Shown: positions 6,338-14,715 of the stretch, one piece after another
How the letters are laid out: every line of letters begins with the position of its first letter
Position numbering within the stretch: position 1 is the first letter of the stretch
DNA from: Micromonospora deserti
Lineage (GTDB): Bacteria; Actinomycetota; Actinomycetes; Mycobacteriales; Micromonosporaceae
Assembly (NCBI RefSeq): GCF_003236335.1
Contig: NZ_POUB01000035.1
Coordinates: 1 to 34,889, forward strand
Length of the DNA stretch: 34,889 nt
Reading direction: 5' to 3'
Notes under the pieces: model-generated
The model's database searches: none
The model's input: the letters and a program-made list of their open reading frames with translations, nothing else
What the model was told of the DNA's origin: nothing
Made by a program: the position numbers and the translations under genes

Positions 6338-7969
6338 TCACCGGGCCTCGCAGATGTCCCCAGTGAACGCCGGGTCGGCCTCGCGGCCGGCCGACCAGAC
6401 CGGGTTGAGCGTCAGAGCCAGGGTCGGTGCCTGCCAGGCCGCGCCGAGCCACTGGATGAACTGGTACTCCCGCAGCGGCCGCTCGACAGGTTCCCCGGCC
6501 AGGAAGTTGATCACCGAGCGGCGCACCCGCTCCTGACCGACCGGGAACCCGTGCAGCGCGGGCACCTGAACGGTCGGGATCCGCGCGAACTCGCCCGGCG
6601 GGGCTTCGACGGCGGTGACCAGCGGCAGGAAGGCGATCATCCGCACCCCGGCCACCGGGCAGAGCGTGCGGTTGCGGTAGAACGGCGCGTCCGCGAGCAC
6701 CGAACGGATGAACGGCTCGTCCGGTTCGCTGTCGACCTTCTTCGTGGTGTTCGCCAGCGTCGCGATCACCCGGAGCTCCCAGCCCGCGACCATGCCCCAC
6801 CCGGAGTAACCCGGCGGCGGGTAGTAGACCCGGCCGGGCCGGCCCAGTGGGCTGAACATCACCGCGGCGGTCACCGACGACATCGGCCATTTCTCCAGGT
6901 AGGTACGCGCGACCATCGCGCCCTCGCTCTCCCCGAGCAGCGCGATCGGCCGGCCCGTCCGCTTGTGCAGGGCGTCGATCTGCGTGGCCAGCAACGCGGC
7001 GCTGGCACCCAGGGACTGGTGGGTGTCCTCCGGCTCGTACGGCAACGGCCGCTGCTGGTCGTCCAGCCCGCGGTAGGAGAAGCGTTGGACCCGGGGGTCG
7101 ACCGCCGGGCGCCCGTCGTAGTTCGAATCGTGCCCGGCGAGGGCGATCACCGCGTGCGGGACCCGGTCCGGCAGGCGCTCGGTCAGCACCGGTATGCGCC
7201 AGTCGGTCGGCCCGCCGGCGGTGAGCCCGACCAGCGACTGGGCGGCCACGGACGAGGCCATGATGACGACGATCGCCAGCGGCGCCACGGGCAGCCGCGC
7301 CAGCCGTACCCGGCCGGGACTGACGGCGGCGGCCACCGTGCGGCGCCAGAGGAGACCGTTGGCCATCCCCGCGGCGGCGGCCACCGGAACGGACCACCAC
7401 AGCGGCACGGCCGAGGCCAGCCCCCCGGCCACGGTGAGGACGACGAAGTTCAGCAGCGACCAGCCGAACAGCGCCAGCGACGGCAGTCCCCGCCACCAGC
7501 GGTCGACCACGCCGCCCCGGACCAGGAACGGGGCCAACACCAGCATCGGGAGCAGCGACGCCAGCAGGTACCACGACAGCGCGAGCGCCGAGTACGCCAC
7601 CGCCAGCGCCGCCCACGGTGAGATGATCACGATCGCGAGGGCCGCCACCTCCAGGTTGCGCCGCGCCAGCCAGCGGAACGACGGTCGGGGGGTGTGCTCC
7701 GGCCAGGCCAGGGCGGTCAACCCGGCGGAGAGCATCCCGCGTACCAGCGTGATGGCCAGCAGGCCGAGCAGGAACGTCGTCCACGAGTTGTGGTAGACCA
7801 GCAACCAACGCATGTCGTGGTAGGAGTCGTACGGCCATACGGCGGTGACCTGGGGCGAGAGCCCCCGCGCGGAGTGGAACGTCAGCAGTGCGATCACGGC
7901 CGCCTCGAGTGCCGGCGGGACGGCGGCCAGCGCCAGCAACCTGCGCGTGCGCCGACGGGTCCGGTCCAC
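6338..7969 (-). CDS. polytopic membrane protein with C-terminal alpha/beta-hydrolase domain
   Basis: A 543-residue protein from GTG 7969, chosen for the GAAGGAG ribosome-binding site just upstream; ATG 7987 is an alternative. The N-terminal half (about 10-290) has roughly six or seven hydrophobic segments, including LEVAALAIVIISPWAALAV and LPMLVLAPFLV. The C-terminal half is an alpha/beta hydrolase: VIALAGHDS begins the fold and ALLGESEGAM carries a nucleophile elbow with Ser at about residue 348. PALHGFPVG near residue 470 may supply the histidine region. This suggests a membrane-anchored serine hydrolase acting on lipids or envelope components. The substrate is unknown and I recognise no named family. 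Confidence 0.75.
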   Translation of the reverse strand: MDRTRRRTRRLLALAAVPPALEAAVIALLTFHSARGLSPQVTAVWPYDSYHDMRWLLVYHNSWTTFLLGLLAITLVRGMLSAGLTALAWPEHTPRPSFRWLARRNLEVAALAIVIISPWAALAVAYSALALSWYLLASLLPMLVLAPFLVRGGVVDRWWRGLPSLALFGWSLLNFVVLTVAGGLASAVPLWWSVPVAAAAGMANGLLWRRTVAAAVSPGRVRLARLPVAPLAIVVIMASSVAAQSLVGLTAGGPTDWRIPVLTERLPDRVPHAVIALAGHDSNYDGRPAVDPRVQRFSYRGLDDQQRPLPYEPEDTHQSLGASAALLATQIDALHKRTGRPIALLGESEGAMVARTYLEKWPMSSVTAAVMFSPLGRPGRVYYPPPGYSGWGMVAGWELRVIATLANTTKKVDSEPDEPFIRSVLADAPFYRNRTLCPVAGVRMIAFLPLVTAVEAPPGEFARIPTVQVPALHGFPVGQERVRRSVINFLAGEPVERPLREYQFIQWLGAAWQAPTLALTLNPVWSAGREADPAFTGDICEAR

Positions 7970-8229
7970 GGCCGCTCCTTCGCGCATTGATATCAGGGCC
8001 CGATCACAGGATCTCGCAGAACCGCACCGGTTGTGCCCAGAACAGGTACCAGGGGCCGGCCATTGCCGCAGGTCACGGGCGTGCCGCCCGCGGCGGTCCG
8101 GCCGCGCCCGGCGGTCGTCTACCACCCGCCGGGGCTGGGCGGCCCGGTTCCGCCGTTTCGGCGATCCACCGCCGGTCCACGCCGCATCATCGAGCTGACG
8201 CGACGGAACACGATGGCAGGTGGGCGGAC

Positions 8230-10056
8230 GTGCGGGAGATGGCAGTTGCGCCGGTCGTCACCGGCGTCGAGCTCGGCCTGGCCGAGGTGGTGTGGCAGAA
8301 CGCCGAACGCGACCCGGACCAGCCGCAGTTCGTGCGGCCCGACCCCGATCCCCGGTCCTGGCCGGCGCACCGGCCGGGGCGGGGCGGCCCGGCGACGGTC
8401 ACCTGCCGGCAGTTCCGCGACGACGTGCTGGCGGTGGCCCGCGGTCTGGTGGCCGCCGGCGTCCAGCCGGGCGACCGGGTGGCGCTGATGAGCCGCACCC
8501 GCTACGAGTGGACGCTGGTGGACTACGCCCTGTGGGCGATCGGCGCGGTCACGGTGCCCGTGTACGACACGTCGAGCGCCGACCAACTGGCCTGGATCCT
8601 CACCGACTCGGCGGCGGTGGGGTGCGTGGTCGAGACGGCCGACCACGCCGCGATGCTCGACGGTCTGCGCGACACCCTGCCGGCCCTGCGGCAGGCCTGG
8701 CAGATCGACGCGGGCGATCTGATCCGGCTCGCCGGCAACGGCCGGAGCGTCGACGCCGGCGAGGTCGACGCCCGGCGCGGCCGGGTGACGGCCGCCGACA
8801 TCGCGACGATCGTGTACACCAGCGGGACCACCGGCCGGCCCAAGGGCTGCGTGCTGACCCACGGCAACATCGGCATGGACGTCGGCAACGCGACCGCGGT
8901 GCTGCCGCAGCTGTTCCATCCGGGGGCGTCGACCGTGCTGTTCCTGCCCCTGGCGCACGCCTTCGCCCGGCTGATCCAGGTCGGCATGGTGCGGGCCCGG
9001 GCCACCATGGTGCACAGCGCCACCGTCAGCGGGGTGCTGGACCAGCTGCGCCGCTACCGCCCGACGTTCGTCCTCGCCGTGCCACGGGTGTTCGAGAAGA
9101 TGTACGACCGGGCCCGGCAGAAGGCCGCCGACGAGCACCGGAGCTGGGTGTTCACGCTGGCCACCCGGGTGGCGGTGCGGCACAGCCGAGCCCAGGACAC
9201 CTCCAGTGGCCCCGGCCCGCTGCTGCGCCTGGCCCGCGCGGTCTTCGACGTGCTGGCCTACCGCAAGCTGCGGGCGGCGCTCGGTGGGCGGTGCGAGGTG
9301 GCGATCGTCGGCGGGGCGCCGCTGGGGGAGCGGTTGGGGCACTTCTTCCGCGGCGCGGGCCTGCTCGTGCTGGAGGGGTACGGGCTGACCGAGACCTCGC
9401 CCGCACTGACGGCCAACACGCCGACGGCGGTGCGGATCGGCACGGTGGGCCGGCCGCTGCCGGGCGTCGAGATCGCCATCGCCGACGACGGGGAGATCCT
9501 GGCTCGCGGCGACGTCGTCTTCCCGGGCTACTGGAACAACGCCGAGGCCACCCGGGAGACGTTCACCGACGGGTGGCTGCGCACCGGCGACCTGGGCAAC
9601 CTCGACGAGGACGGCTTCCTGCGGGTGACCGGACGCAAGAAGGAGATCATCGTCACCGCGTCGGGCAAGAACATCGCCCCCGCCCCGATCGAGGACGAGG
9701 TCCGGTCGGACCCGCTGGTGAGCCACTGCGTGCTCGTCGGCGACGGACGCCCCTACGTCGCCGCGCTGGTCACCATCGACCCGCACATGTGGCCCCGGTG
9801 GCGGGCCGAGCACGGGCGCCCCGACGCCTCGGTGTCGGACCTGCGCGAATCCCCCGAGCTGCGGGGCACGATCCAGGCCGCCGTCGACCGGGCCAACCGG
9901 ACGGTGTCGCGGGCGGAGGGGATCAAGCAGTTCCGCATCCTGCCCCGCGATCTCACCGAGGCCGACGGCGAACTCACCCCGACGTTGAAGGTGCGGCGGG
10001 GGGTGGTGCAGGAGCGTTACGCCGCCGAGATCGAGGAGCTCTACCGCGGCCATTGA
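8230..10056 (+). CDS. AMP-dependent long-chain fatty-acid-CoA ligase (FadD15-like)
   Basis: A 608-residue ANL-superfamily enzyme, close to the usual ~600 residues. It would activate fatty acids to acyl-AMP and then acyl-CoA. Motifs in order: the phosphate-binding loop YTSGTTGRPKGC (about 196-207), FLPLAHAFAR, VPRVFEKMYD, EGYGLTETSP, GWLRTGDLG, and the hinge/C-domain motif VTGRKKEIIVTASGKNIAP. The C-terminal lysine context is LTPTLKVRRGVV. GTG 8230 was preferred because the protein then begins VREMAVAP, as such enzymes usually do; ATG 8239 is possible. It is monocistronic as far as can be seen, and lies divergent from the membrane hydrolase. Confidence 0.92.
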   Translation: MREMAVAPVVTGVELGLAEVVWQNAERDPDQPQFVRPDPDPRSWPAHRPGRGGPATVTCRQFRDDVLAVARGLVAAGVQPGDRVALMSRTRYEWTLVDYALWAIGAVTVPVYDTSSADQLAWILTDSAAVGCVVETADHAAMLDGLRDTLPALRQAWQIDAGDLIRLAGNGRSVDAGEVDARRGRVTAADIATIVYTSGTTGRPKGCVLTHGNIGMDVGNATAVLPQLFHPGASTVLFLPLAHAFARLIQVGMVRARATMVHSATVSGVLDQLRRYRPTFVLAVPRVFEKMYDRARQKAADEHRSWVFTLATRVAVRHSRAQDTSSGPGPLLRLARAVFDVLAYRKLRAALGGRCEVAIVGGAPLGERLGHFFRGAGLLVLEGYGLTETSPALTANTPTAVRIGTVGRPLPGVEIAIADDGEILARGDVVFPGYWNNAEATRETFTDGWLRTGDLGNLDEDGFLRVTGRKKEIIVTASGKNIAPAPIEDEVRSDPLVSHCVLVGDGRPYVAALVTIDPHMWPRWRAEHGRPDASVSDLRESPELRGTIQAAVDRANRTVSRAEGIKQFRILPRDLTEADGELTPTLKVRRGVVQERYAAEIEELYRGH

Positions 10057-10057
10057 C

Positions 10058-10207
10058 CAGGATGCGGACTGGGCGGCGAGCGGGCCCGGCAGCGGCCGTC
10101 GGCGGCCCGTCCGGCCGGCCGGCATCGACGACAGCGTGCTGCGGGAACTCCAGGCCGCCCTTGACATCGAGGAGATCCGGCTGGTGGGTCCGCTCACCTA
10201 CGACTGA
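10058..10207 (+). other. short coding-like remnant downstream of fadD, no start found
   Basis: One frame reads GC3-rich sequence ending in IDDSVLRELQAALDIEEIR, then LVGPLTYD and a stop at 10205-10207. There is no plausible start with a ribosome-binding site after the fadD stop; GTG 10136 would give only 23 residues. The LDIEEIR stretch recalls the N-terminus of SnoaL-like proteins, which would make it a truncated gene start, but this is weak. The rest of the gap to 10298 shows no gene. Confidence 0.25.
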
Positions 10208-10298
10208 CCGCCGGCCGGCAGCGCGGGCCAGGCCGCGCGGCGGCGACCCGACCGCCGCCGTGCTCAGCGCCGGCCCGACCATCGGCCACAATGGCGAG

Positions 10299-11033
10299 AT
10301 GGATGCCGAGTCGGTGACGGCCGAGGCCACCCGACCGCTGCGCCGGCCGGTGCTGGTGCAGCGGTGGCACGATCTCGCCTTCGTGCACTGGGCGGTGGAC
10401 CCGCGGGTGGTGGCGCCGATGCTGCCGCCCGGAACCCGGCCGGACGTCCTAGACGGGCGGACCTACGTGGGCCTCATCGCGTTCCGCCTGGTCGGGCTCG
10501 GCCTGCTGTCCGGCCCGGCCCTGCCCTATCTCGGCACGTTCTGCGAAACCAACGTGCGCCTGTACAGCGTGGACACCACCGGACGGCGGGCCGTGGTGTT
10601 CCGATCCCTGGACGCGTCCCGGCTGCTGTTCGTCGTCGCGGCGCAGGCCAGTCTGCGGCTGCCGTACCGGTGGTCCCGGATGCGCCTGCGCCGTGACGGT
10701 GACCTGCTCACCTACACCAGCCGCCGCCGCTGGCCCGGCCCTCGTGGGGCGTCCAGCCAGCTCAGCGTGCGGGTCGGTGCCACCATCGGCGAGCCGAGCC
10801 CGATGGAGCACTTCCTCACCGCCCGCTGGGGCCTGCACACCCGGGCGTACGGCCGAACCCTGCACCTGCCCACCACGCATCCGCGATGGCCGCTGCACCG
10901 GGCGGAACTGGTGGCCCTCGACGACGACTTGGTATCCGCGGCCGGTCTGCCCGCCCCCGGTTCGGCGCCGGTCAGCGTGCTCTACTCGCCGGGCGTCCCG
11001 GTGCGCTTCGGCCGTCCCGCCGTCGTGCGTTGA
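10299..11033 (+). CDS. DUF2071 family protein (YqjF-like)
   Basis: A 244-residue protein of the DUF2071/acetoacetate-decarboxylase-like group. Characteristic segments are LVQRWHDLAFVHWAVDP near residue 15, MLPPGTRPDVLDGRTYVGL, YLGTFCETNVRLYSVD, GVVFRSLDASR-like VVFRSLDASRLL, and MEHFLTARWGLHTRAYGRT towards the C-terminus. The molecular function of the family is unclear. ATG 10299 is preceded by an AATGGCGAG stretch with only a poor ribosome-binding site. It stands alone between fadD and the convergent alcohol dehydrogenase gene. Confidence 0.85.
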   Translation: MDAESVTAEATRPLRRPVLVQRWHDLAFVHWAVDPRVVAPMLPPGTRPDVLDGRTYVGLIAFRLVGLGLLSGPALPYLGTFCETNVRLYSVDTTGRRAVVFRSLDASRLLFVVAAQASLRLPYRWSRMRLRRDGDLLTYTSRRRWPGPRGASSQLSVRVGATIGEPSPMEHFLTARWGLHTRAYGRTLHLPTTHPRWPLHRAELVALDDDLVSAAGLPAPGSAPVSVLYSPGVPVRFGRPAVVR

Positions 11034-11138
11034 CGAGAAGGAGGCGGCGCGGAAGCCGGCTGATCGGCCGCCGTCGAACCATTCCGGCGGTCGGAGGAGG
11101 ACGGGCGGGGGGCGGCGCCGCGGCCCGTCCGTGCGGAG

Positions 11139-12212
11139 TCAGGGCAGCACGACGGTCCGGGCGCCCTCGCCCCGGGCCATCCGGGCGAACGCCTCGGGAG
11201 CGCCGTCCAGGGTGGTCCGGTCGGTGATCAGGGGTGCGAGGTCGAGGGTGCCGTCGAGCACGGCCCGGGCAAGCTCGGGCACGTCCCGGTCCGGATCGGA
11301 GGAGCCGTAGACCGAGGAGCGCAGCGTCCGCGCCGAGTGGAAGATGTCCAGTGCGCTGAGGCCGACGATGTCGTCCTTCGCGCCCATCCCGACGACGATG
11401 ACCTGCCCGCCGCGGCGGGTGGCCCGCCACGCGGTGCGGATGGTGGCGGCGCGGCCGACGCACTCCAGGGCGTGGTCGACGCCCCGGCCCCCGGTGCGGT
11501 CCCGGACCGCCCGGCTGAGTGTGTCGTCGGCGAGCAGGAAGTCGGTGGCACCGGCCGGTCCGGCCAGCCCGGCCTTGGCCGGCGAGACGTCGATGGCGAG
11601 CACCGGATCGGCACCGGCCGCCCGGGCGGCGGAGACCACCGACAGGCCGACCCCACCAAGGCCGATCACCGCCACCGAGTCGCCGGGAGCCACCTGGGCG
11701 GTGCGGCGGACCGCGCCGACGCCGGTGAGCACGGCGCAGCCGAGCAGCGCCGCCGCCTCGAACGGCAGCCCGGCCGGGACTGGGATCACCCCGTCCTGCG
11801 GCACCACCACCTCCTCGGCCAGCGCGCCGAGACCGAGGGTGACGTGCAGCGCCTCGCCGGTCGCGGTGTGCCCCCGGGCGGCGGCGGGCGAGCCGGTCCG
11901 CTCGCAGAGCCACGGCTCGTCCCGCCCGCAGTACCAGCATCGCCGGCACGGCGGCGCCCAGTTCAGCACCACGTGCGCGCCGGGTCTCACCCGGTCGACG
12001 CCGGCGCCGGTACCGACCACCACCCCCGCCGCCTCGTGTCCGAGCACCAGCGGGTACGGCGCGGCCAGCGTGCCGTTGACCATGGACAGGTCGGAGTGGC
12101 ACACCCCGGCCGCCCGGACGGCGACCCGCACCTCGCCCGGCCCCGGCGCGGGCAGCTCGACGTCCTCCACCCACAGCGGCCCGCCGGTGGCCCGGGCGAC
12201 CAGCGCCCTCAT
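11139..12212 (-). CDS. zinc-dependent alcohol dehydrogenase (MDR family)
   Basis: A 357-residue medium-chain dehydrogenase that would oxidise an alcohol to an aldehyde with NAD(P). The catalytic-zinc ligands sit in GVCHSDL and LGHEAAGVV. Four structural-zinc cysteines are clustered in [17 protein letters not shown]. The Rossmann motif is [12 protein letters not shown] with an acidic residue at the end of the second strand (LAIDVS). Its start overlaps the stop of the aldehyde dehydrogenase gene as ATGA (12209-12212), so the pair is translationally coupled. In context it should act just before that enzyme. The physiological alcohol is not evident. Confidence 0.92.
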   Translation of the reverse strand: MRALVARATGGPLWVEDVELPAPGPGEVRVAVRAAGVCHSDLSMVNGTLAAPYPLVLGHEAAGVVVGTGAGVDRVRPGAHVVLNWAPPCRRCWYCGRDEPWLCERTGSPAAARGHTATGEALHVTLGLGALAEEVVVPQDGVIPVPAGLPFEAAALLGCAVLTGVGAVRRTAQVAPGDSVAVIGLGGVGLSVVSAARAAGADPVLAIDVSPAKAGLAGPAGATDFLLADDTLSRAVRDRTGGRGVDHALECVGRAATIRTAWRATRRGGQVIVVGMGAKDDIVGLSALDIFHSARTLRSSVYGSSDPDRDVPELARAVLDGTLDLAPLITDRTTLDGAPEAFARMARGEGARTVVLP

Positions 12213-13630
12213 CGCTGGATGGCCTTGGTCAGCAGGAACTCGTCCAGCCCGTAGCGGCCCAGCTCCCGGCCGAGGCCGGACTGCTTGTAGCCGCCGAACG
12301 GGGCGAGCGGGTTGAACGCTGCCCCGTTGATGTCGACGGCGCCGGTGCGGATCCGCCGGGCGACCCGCAGCGCCCGCTCCTCGTCGCCGGACCAGACCGC
12401 GCCGGCCAGCCCGTACCGGGAGTTGTTGGCGACGGCCACCGCCTCGTCCTCGTCGGCGACGGGGATGACCGCCAGCACCGGGCCGAAGACCTCCTCCTGG
12501 GCCAGCGCGCTGTCCGGGTCGACGTCGGCGATCACCGTGGGGGCGACGAAGTAGCCGCGGTCGGGCACCGGCGCGTCCGGCCCGCCGGCCACCAGCCGGC
12601 CCCCGTCGGCCAGCCCGCGGGCCGCGTGGTTCGCGACCCGCTCTCGCTGCGTGGCCGAGACCAGCGGGCCGAGTCGGGTGGCCGGGTCGAACGGGTCGCC
12701 CAGCCGGTAGCGCTCGGCGGCCTTCGCGGCCAGAACCAGGGCCTCCTCGTAGCGGTCCCGGTGCACCACCATCCGGGTCCACGCTGTGCAGGTCTGGCCG
12801 GAGTTGAGGAAGGCGTTGCCGACGCCGACCCGGACCGCCGTGGCTAGGTCGGCGTCGTCGAGGATCACGTTGGCGGACTTGCCGCCGAGTTCCAGCGCGA
12901 CCCGGGCGATCCGGTCGGCGGCCAGGTGGGAGATTCGCCGGCCGGTGGCGGTGGACCCGGTGAAGGAGACCATGTCGACGTCCGGGTGGGCGGCCACGGC
13001 TTCGCCGACCACCGGGCCGGTGCCGGTGACCAGGTTGACCACCCCGGGCGGGAAGCCCGCCTCGTGGATCGCCTCGACGAGCAGGTACGCCGTCAGCGGG
13101 GTCAGCTCGCTGGGCTTGAGCACCACCGTGCAGCCGGCGGCCAGGGCCGGGGCGAGCTTGGCCACGACCTGGTGCAACGGGTAGTTCCACGGGGTGATCG
13201 CGCCGACCACGCCGACCGGCTCACGGACCACCAGCGAGTTGCCGACCGTCTCCTCCGCCGGCGGGCGGGCGGCGAGCTCGACGTAGCTGTGCAGAACGGC
13301 GAGCGGAAGACCGGCCTGGATCCGGGTAGCCACCTTCAGCGGGGTGCCCAGCTCCAGCGCGACGGTGTGGGCGATCTCGTCGGCCCGGACGGAGAGCGCG
13401 GCGTGCAACCGGTCCAGGTGTGCCGCCCGCTCGGCCGGGGTGGTGCCGGCCCAGCGATCGAACGCGGCCCGCGCCGCGGCCACGGCCCGGTCGACGTCGG
13501 CCGCCGTGCCGGCCGGCACGGTCGCGACGATCTCCTCGGTCGCCGGGTTCCGGACCGCGACGGTTTGCCCGGGGGTGGAAGCCGCGACCCACTGGCCGTC
13601 GAGGTAGAGGTCGGTCCGTGCGAGATCCAT
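12209..13630 (-). CDS. NAD(P)-dependent aldehyde dehydrogenase
   Basis: A 473-residue member of the aldehyde dehydrogenase superfamily. The nucleophile is Cys at about residue 281 in [11 protein letters not shown] and the general base is Glu at about 247 in [10 protein letters not shown]. Other motifs are [32 protein letters not shown] and [16 protein letters not shown] 13630 has GAGGGG a few bases upstream. The gene is followed by the alcohol dehydrogenase and preceded, on the same strand, by tetR. A palindromic operator overlapping a -10-like hexamer sits 24 bases before the start, so TetR repression is likely. It would convert the aldehyde to an acid, or to an acyl product in an uncharacterised pathway. 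Confidence 0.93.
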   Translation of the reverse strand: MDLARTDLYLDGQWVAASTPGQTVAVRNPATEEIVATVPAGTAADVDRAVAAARAAFDRWAGTTPAERAAHLDRLHAALSVRADEIAHTVALELGTPLKVATRIQAGLPLAVLHSYVELAARPPAEETVGNSLVVREPVGVVGAITPWNYPLHQVVAKLAPALAAGCTVVLKPSELTPLTAYLLVEAIHEAGFPPGVVNLVTGTGPVVGEAVAAHPDVDMVSFTGSTATGRRISHLAADRIARVALELGGKSANVILDDADLATAVRVGVGNAFLNSGQTCTAWTRMVVHRDRYEEALVLAAKAAERYRLGDPFDPATRLGPLVSATQRERVANHAARGLADGGRLVAGGPDAPVPDRGYFVAPTVIADVDPDSALAQEEVFGPVLAVIPVADEDEAVAVANNSRYGLAGAVWSGDEERALRVARRIRTGAVDINGAAFNPLAPFGGYKQSGLGRELGRYGLDEFLLTKAIQR

Positions 13631-13653
13631 CGCGCCCCTCACGTACGTCGGCC

Positions 13654-13674
13654 AAAACTAGCAGCGCAAGTTTT
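13654..13674 (-). promoter_or_regulatory. TetR-type operator O1 over the aldehyde dehydrogenase promoter
   Basis: A 21-base near-palindrome centred at 13664. Read on the minus strand it is AAAACTTGC, three central bases, then GCTAGTTTT; one base pair is asymmetric. TAGTTT (13660-13655, minus strand) is a plausible -10 element, which puts transcription start shortly before the GAGGGG/ATG of the aldehyde dehydrogenase gene. It shares the same core as the site at 14409-14429. Confidence 0.7.
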
Positions 13675-13678
13675 GACT

Positions 13679-14344
13679 CTAGTACGCCGGCTCGGCCGAG
13701 GGGAGGGGCGGCAGTGGCCCGATGTGCTCCTCGTAGGTGCGCGACAGCCCGTCGATGAGCGCGTCGAGGCCGAGCCGGAAGGCGCCCTCGTCCACCTGCT
13801 GCTGGTGCTCGGCGAGCCGGTGCGCCTGCGTCAGGTGCGGGTACTGCTCGGCGTACAGGCCCGGGTCCTCGACGAAGCCGCGGGCGAACGACCCCAGCGC
13901 CGACCCGGCCACGAAGTAGCGCATCAGCGCGCCGATGTGGGTGGCCCGGGCCGGCGGCCAGCCGGCCTCGACGAGCCCGCCGTAGACGGCGTCGGCCATG
14001 GCCAGCGCGGCCGGTCGGCGCCCCGGGCCACGGGCCAGGTACGGCACGATGTTCGGGTGCGCGGCGAGCGCCGCCCGGTAGGAGTGCCCCCAGCGGCGCA
14101 ACGCCTCCCGCCAGTCGACCCGGCCGAAGAACGATACGTCCACCCGCGACGTGACGCTGTCGGCCACCGCGTCGAGGATCTCGTCCTTGGTCGCGAAGTG
14201 GTTGTACAGCGACGGCCCGCGCACGCCGAGTTTGGCGGCGAGCCGGCGGGTGGAGAACGCCTCCAGTCCCTCGGCGTCGATGAGCGCGGCGGCGGCCTCG
14301 ACGATCCGTTGCCGGCTGAGCAGCGCCTGCCGCGGCCGGGGCAT
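13679..14344 (-). CDS. TetR/AcrR family transcriptional regulator
   Basis: A 221-residue regulator from ATG 14344, which follows GGAGG at a good distance; ATG 14389 would add 15 unlikely residues. The N-terminal helix-turn-helix spans about residues 10-55 (RIVEAAAALIDAEGLEAFS, RRLAAKLGVRGPSLYNHF, KDEILDAV). The remainder is a TetR_C-type ligand-binding domain. It lies between a divergent acyl-CoA dehydrogenase remnant and the co-directional aldehyde/alcohol dehydrogenase pair. Matching palindromes on both sides of the gene make it the likely repressor of both directions and of itself. The inducer may be a substrate or intermediate of the oxidation pathway. Confidence 0.9.
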   Translation of the reverse strand: MPRPRQALLSRQRIVEAAAALIDAEGLEAFSTRRLAAKLGVRGPSLYNHFATKDEILDAVADSVTSRVDVSFFGRVDWREALRRWGHSYRAALAAHPNIVPYLARGPGRRPAALAMADAVYGGLVEAGWPPARATHIGALMRYFVAGSALGSFARGFVEDPGLYAEQYPHLTQAHRLAEHQQQVDEGAFRLGLDALIDGLSRTYEEHIGPLPPLPSAEPAY

Positions 14345-14398
14345 GGCACCTCCAATCCTCTCCGGGTGCACCGCCGCAAACTCTGCCACAGCCGGGTC

Positions 14399-14432
14399 TG
14401 GACGGACTTAAACTTGCACCGCTAGTTTAAGT
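14399..14432 (+). promoter_or_regulatory. TetR-type operator O2 and promoter of the acyl-CoA dehydrogenase genes
   Basis: A 27-base near-palindrome (14406-14432, centre 14419) has perfect 9-base outer arms, ACTTAAACT and AGTTTAAGT, and the core ACTTGC-N3-GCTAGT shared with the site at 13654. TGGACG (14399-14404), 18 bases, and TAGTTT (14423-14428) form a plausible promoter. The GTG at 14436 lies seven bases after the -10, so the transcript would be leaderless. Bound repressor would block this promoter and also sits in the tetR upstream region. Confidence 0.72.
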
Positions 14433-14435
14433 CCC

Positions 14436-14699
14436 GTGCACCTTCAGCTCTCCGTCGAGCAGGCGGCGATCCGCCACCTCACGGCCGACTTCGTCGACCG
14501 TGAGGTGGCGCCCCACGCGGTGGCCTGGGACCGGGCGCGGTGGCTGCCCCGGCTCTGCTCCGGCGCCGCCCTTGGCTGCTTCGCGCCGACCGAGCCGGAC
14601 AGCGGCTCGGACGCGGCCGCGCTGACCACCCGGGCGGTCCGCGACGGCGCCGACTGGCTGCTCATCGGCCGGGCGCTCACCGGCGTCAACGTCTTCTGA
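14436..14699 (+). pseudogene. acyl-CoA dehydrogenase, internally deleted remnant
   Basis: An open frame of 87 residues that is a collapsed acyl-CoA dehydrogenase. Residues 1-34 match the N-terminal helix (LSVEQAAIRHLTADFVDRE, then VAPHAVAWDRA). The next residues (RWLPRLCSGAALGCFAPTEP) match the region that normally lies some 80 residues later. After SGSDAAAL and GADWLLIGR it ends abruptly, lacking the substrate-binding C-terminal helical domain and the catalytic glutamate. Intact relatives are ~380 residues. The intact paralogue follows at 14716. Its 5' end and the operator before it are preserved, so the promoter may still drive the downstream gene. A perfect 13-base inverted repeat (14472-14484/14498-14510) lies inside it. 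Confidence 0.78.
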
Positions 14700-14715
14700 A
14701 CCCCGGGGAGGGGAC

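Noticed and set aside
5996..7621. 541-codon plus-strand frame running from the SARP remnant
   Set aside because: It crosses the breakpoint and the antisense of the membrane hydrolase, and its composition is typical of an antisense frame.
8119..10197. 692-codon minus-strand frame opposite the acyl-CoA ligase
   Set aside because: The plus strand has all ANL-family motifs in order; the antisense frame has no recognisable motif and low-complexity His/Gly/Arg content.
14472..14510. 13-bp perfect inverted repeat in the acyl-CoA dehydrogenase remnant, as an attenuator
   Set aside because: Both arms encode family-conserved residues (RHLTAD, DREVAP), so the symmetry may be coincidental; not listed as a regulatory element.
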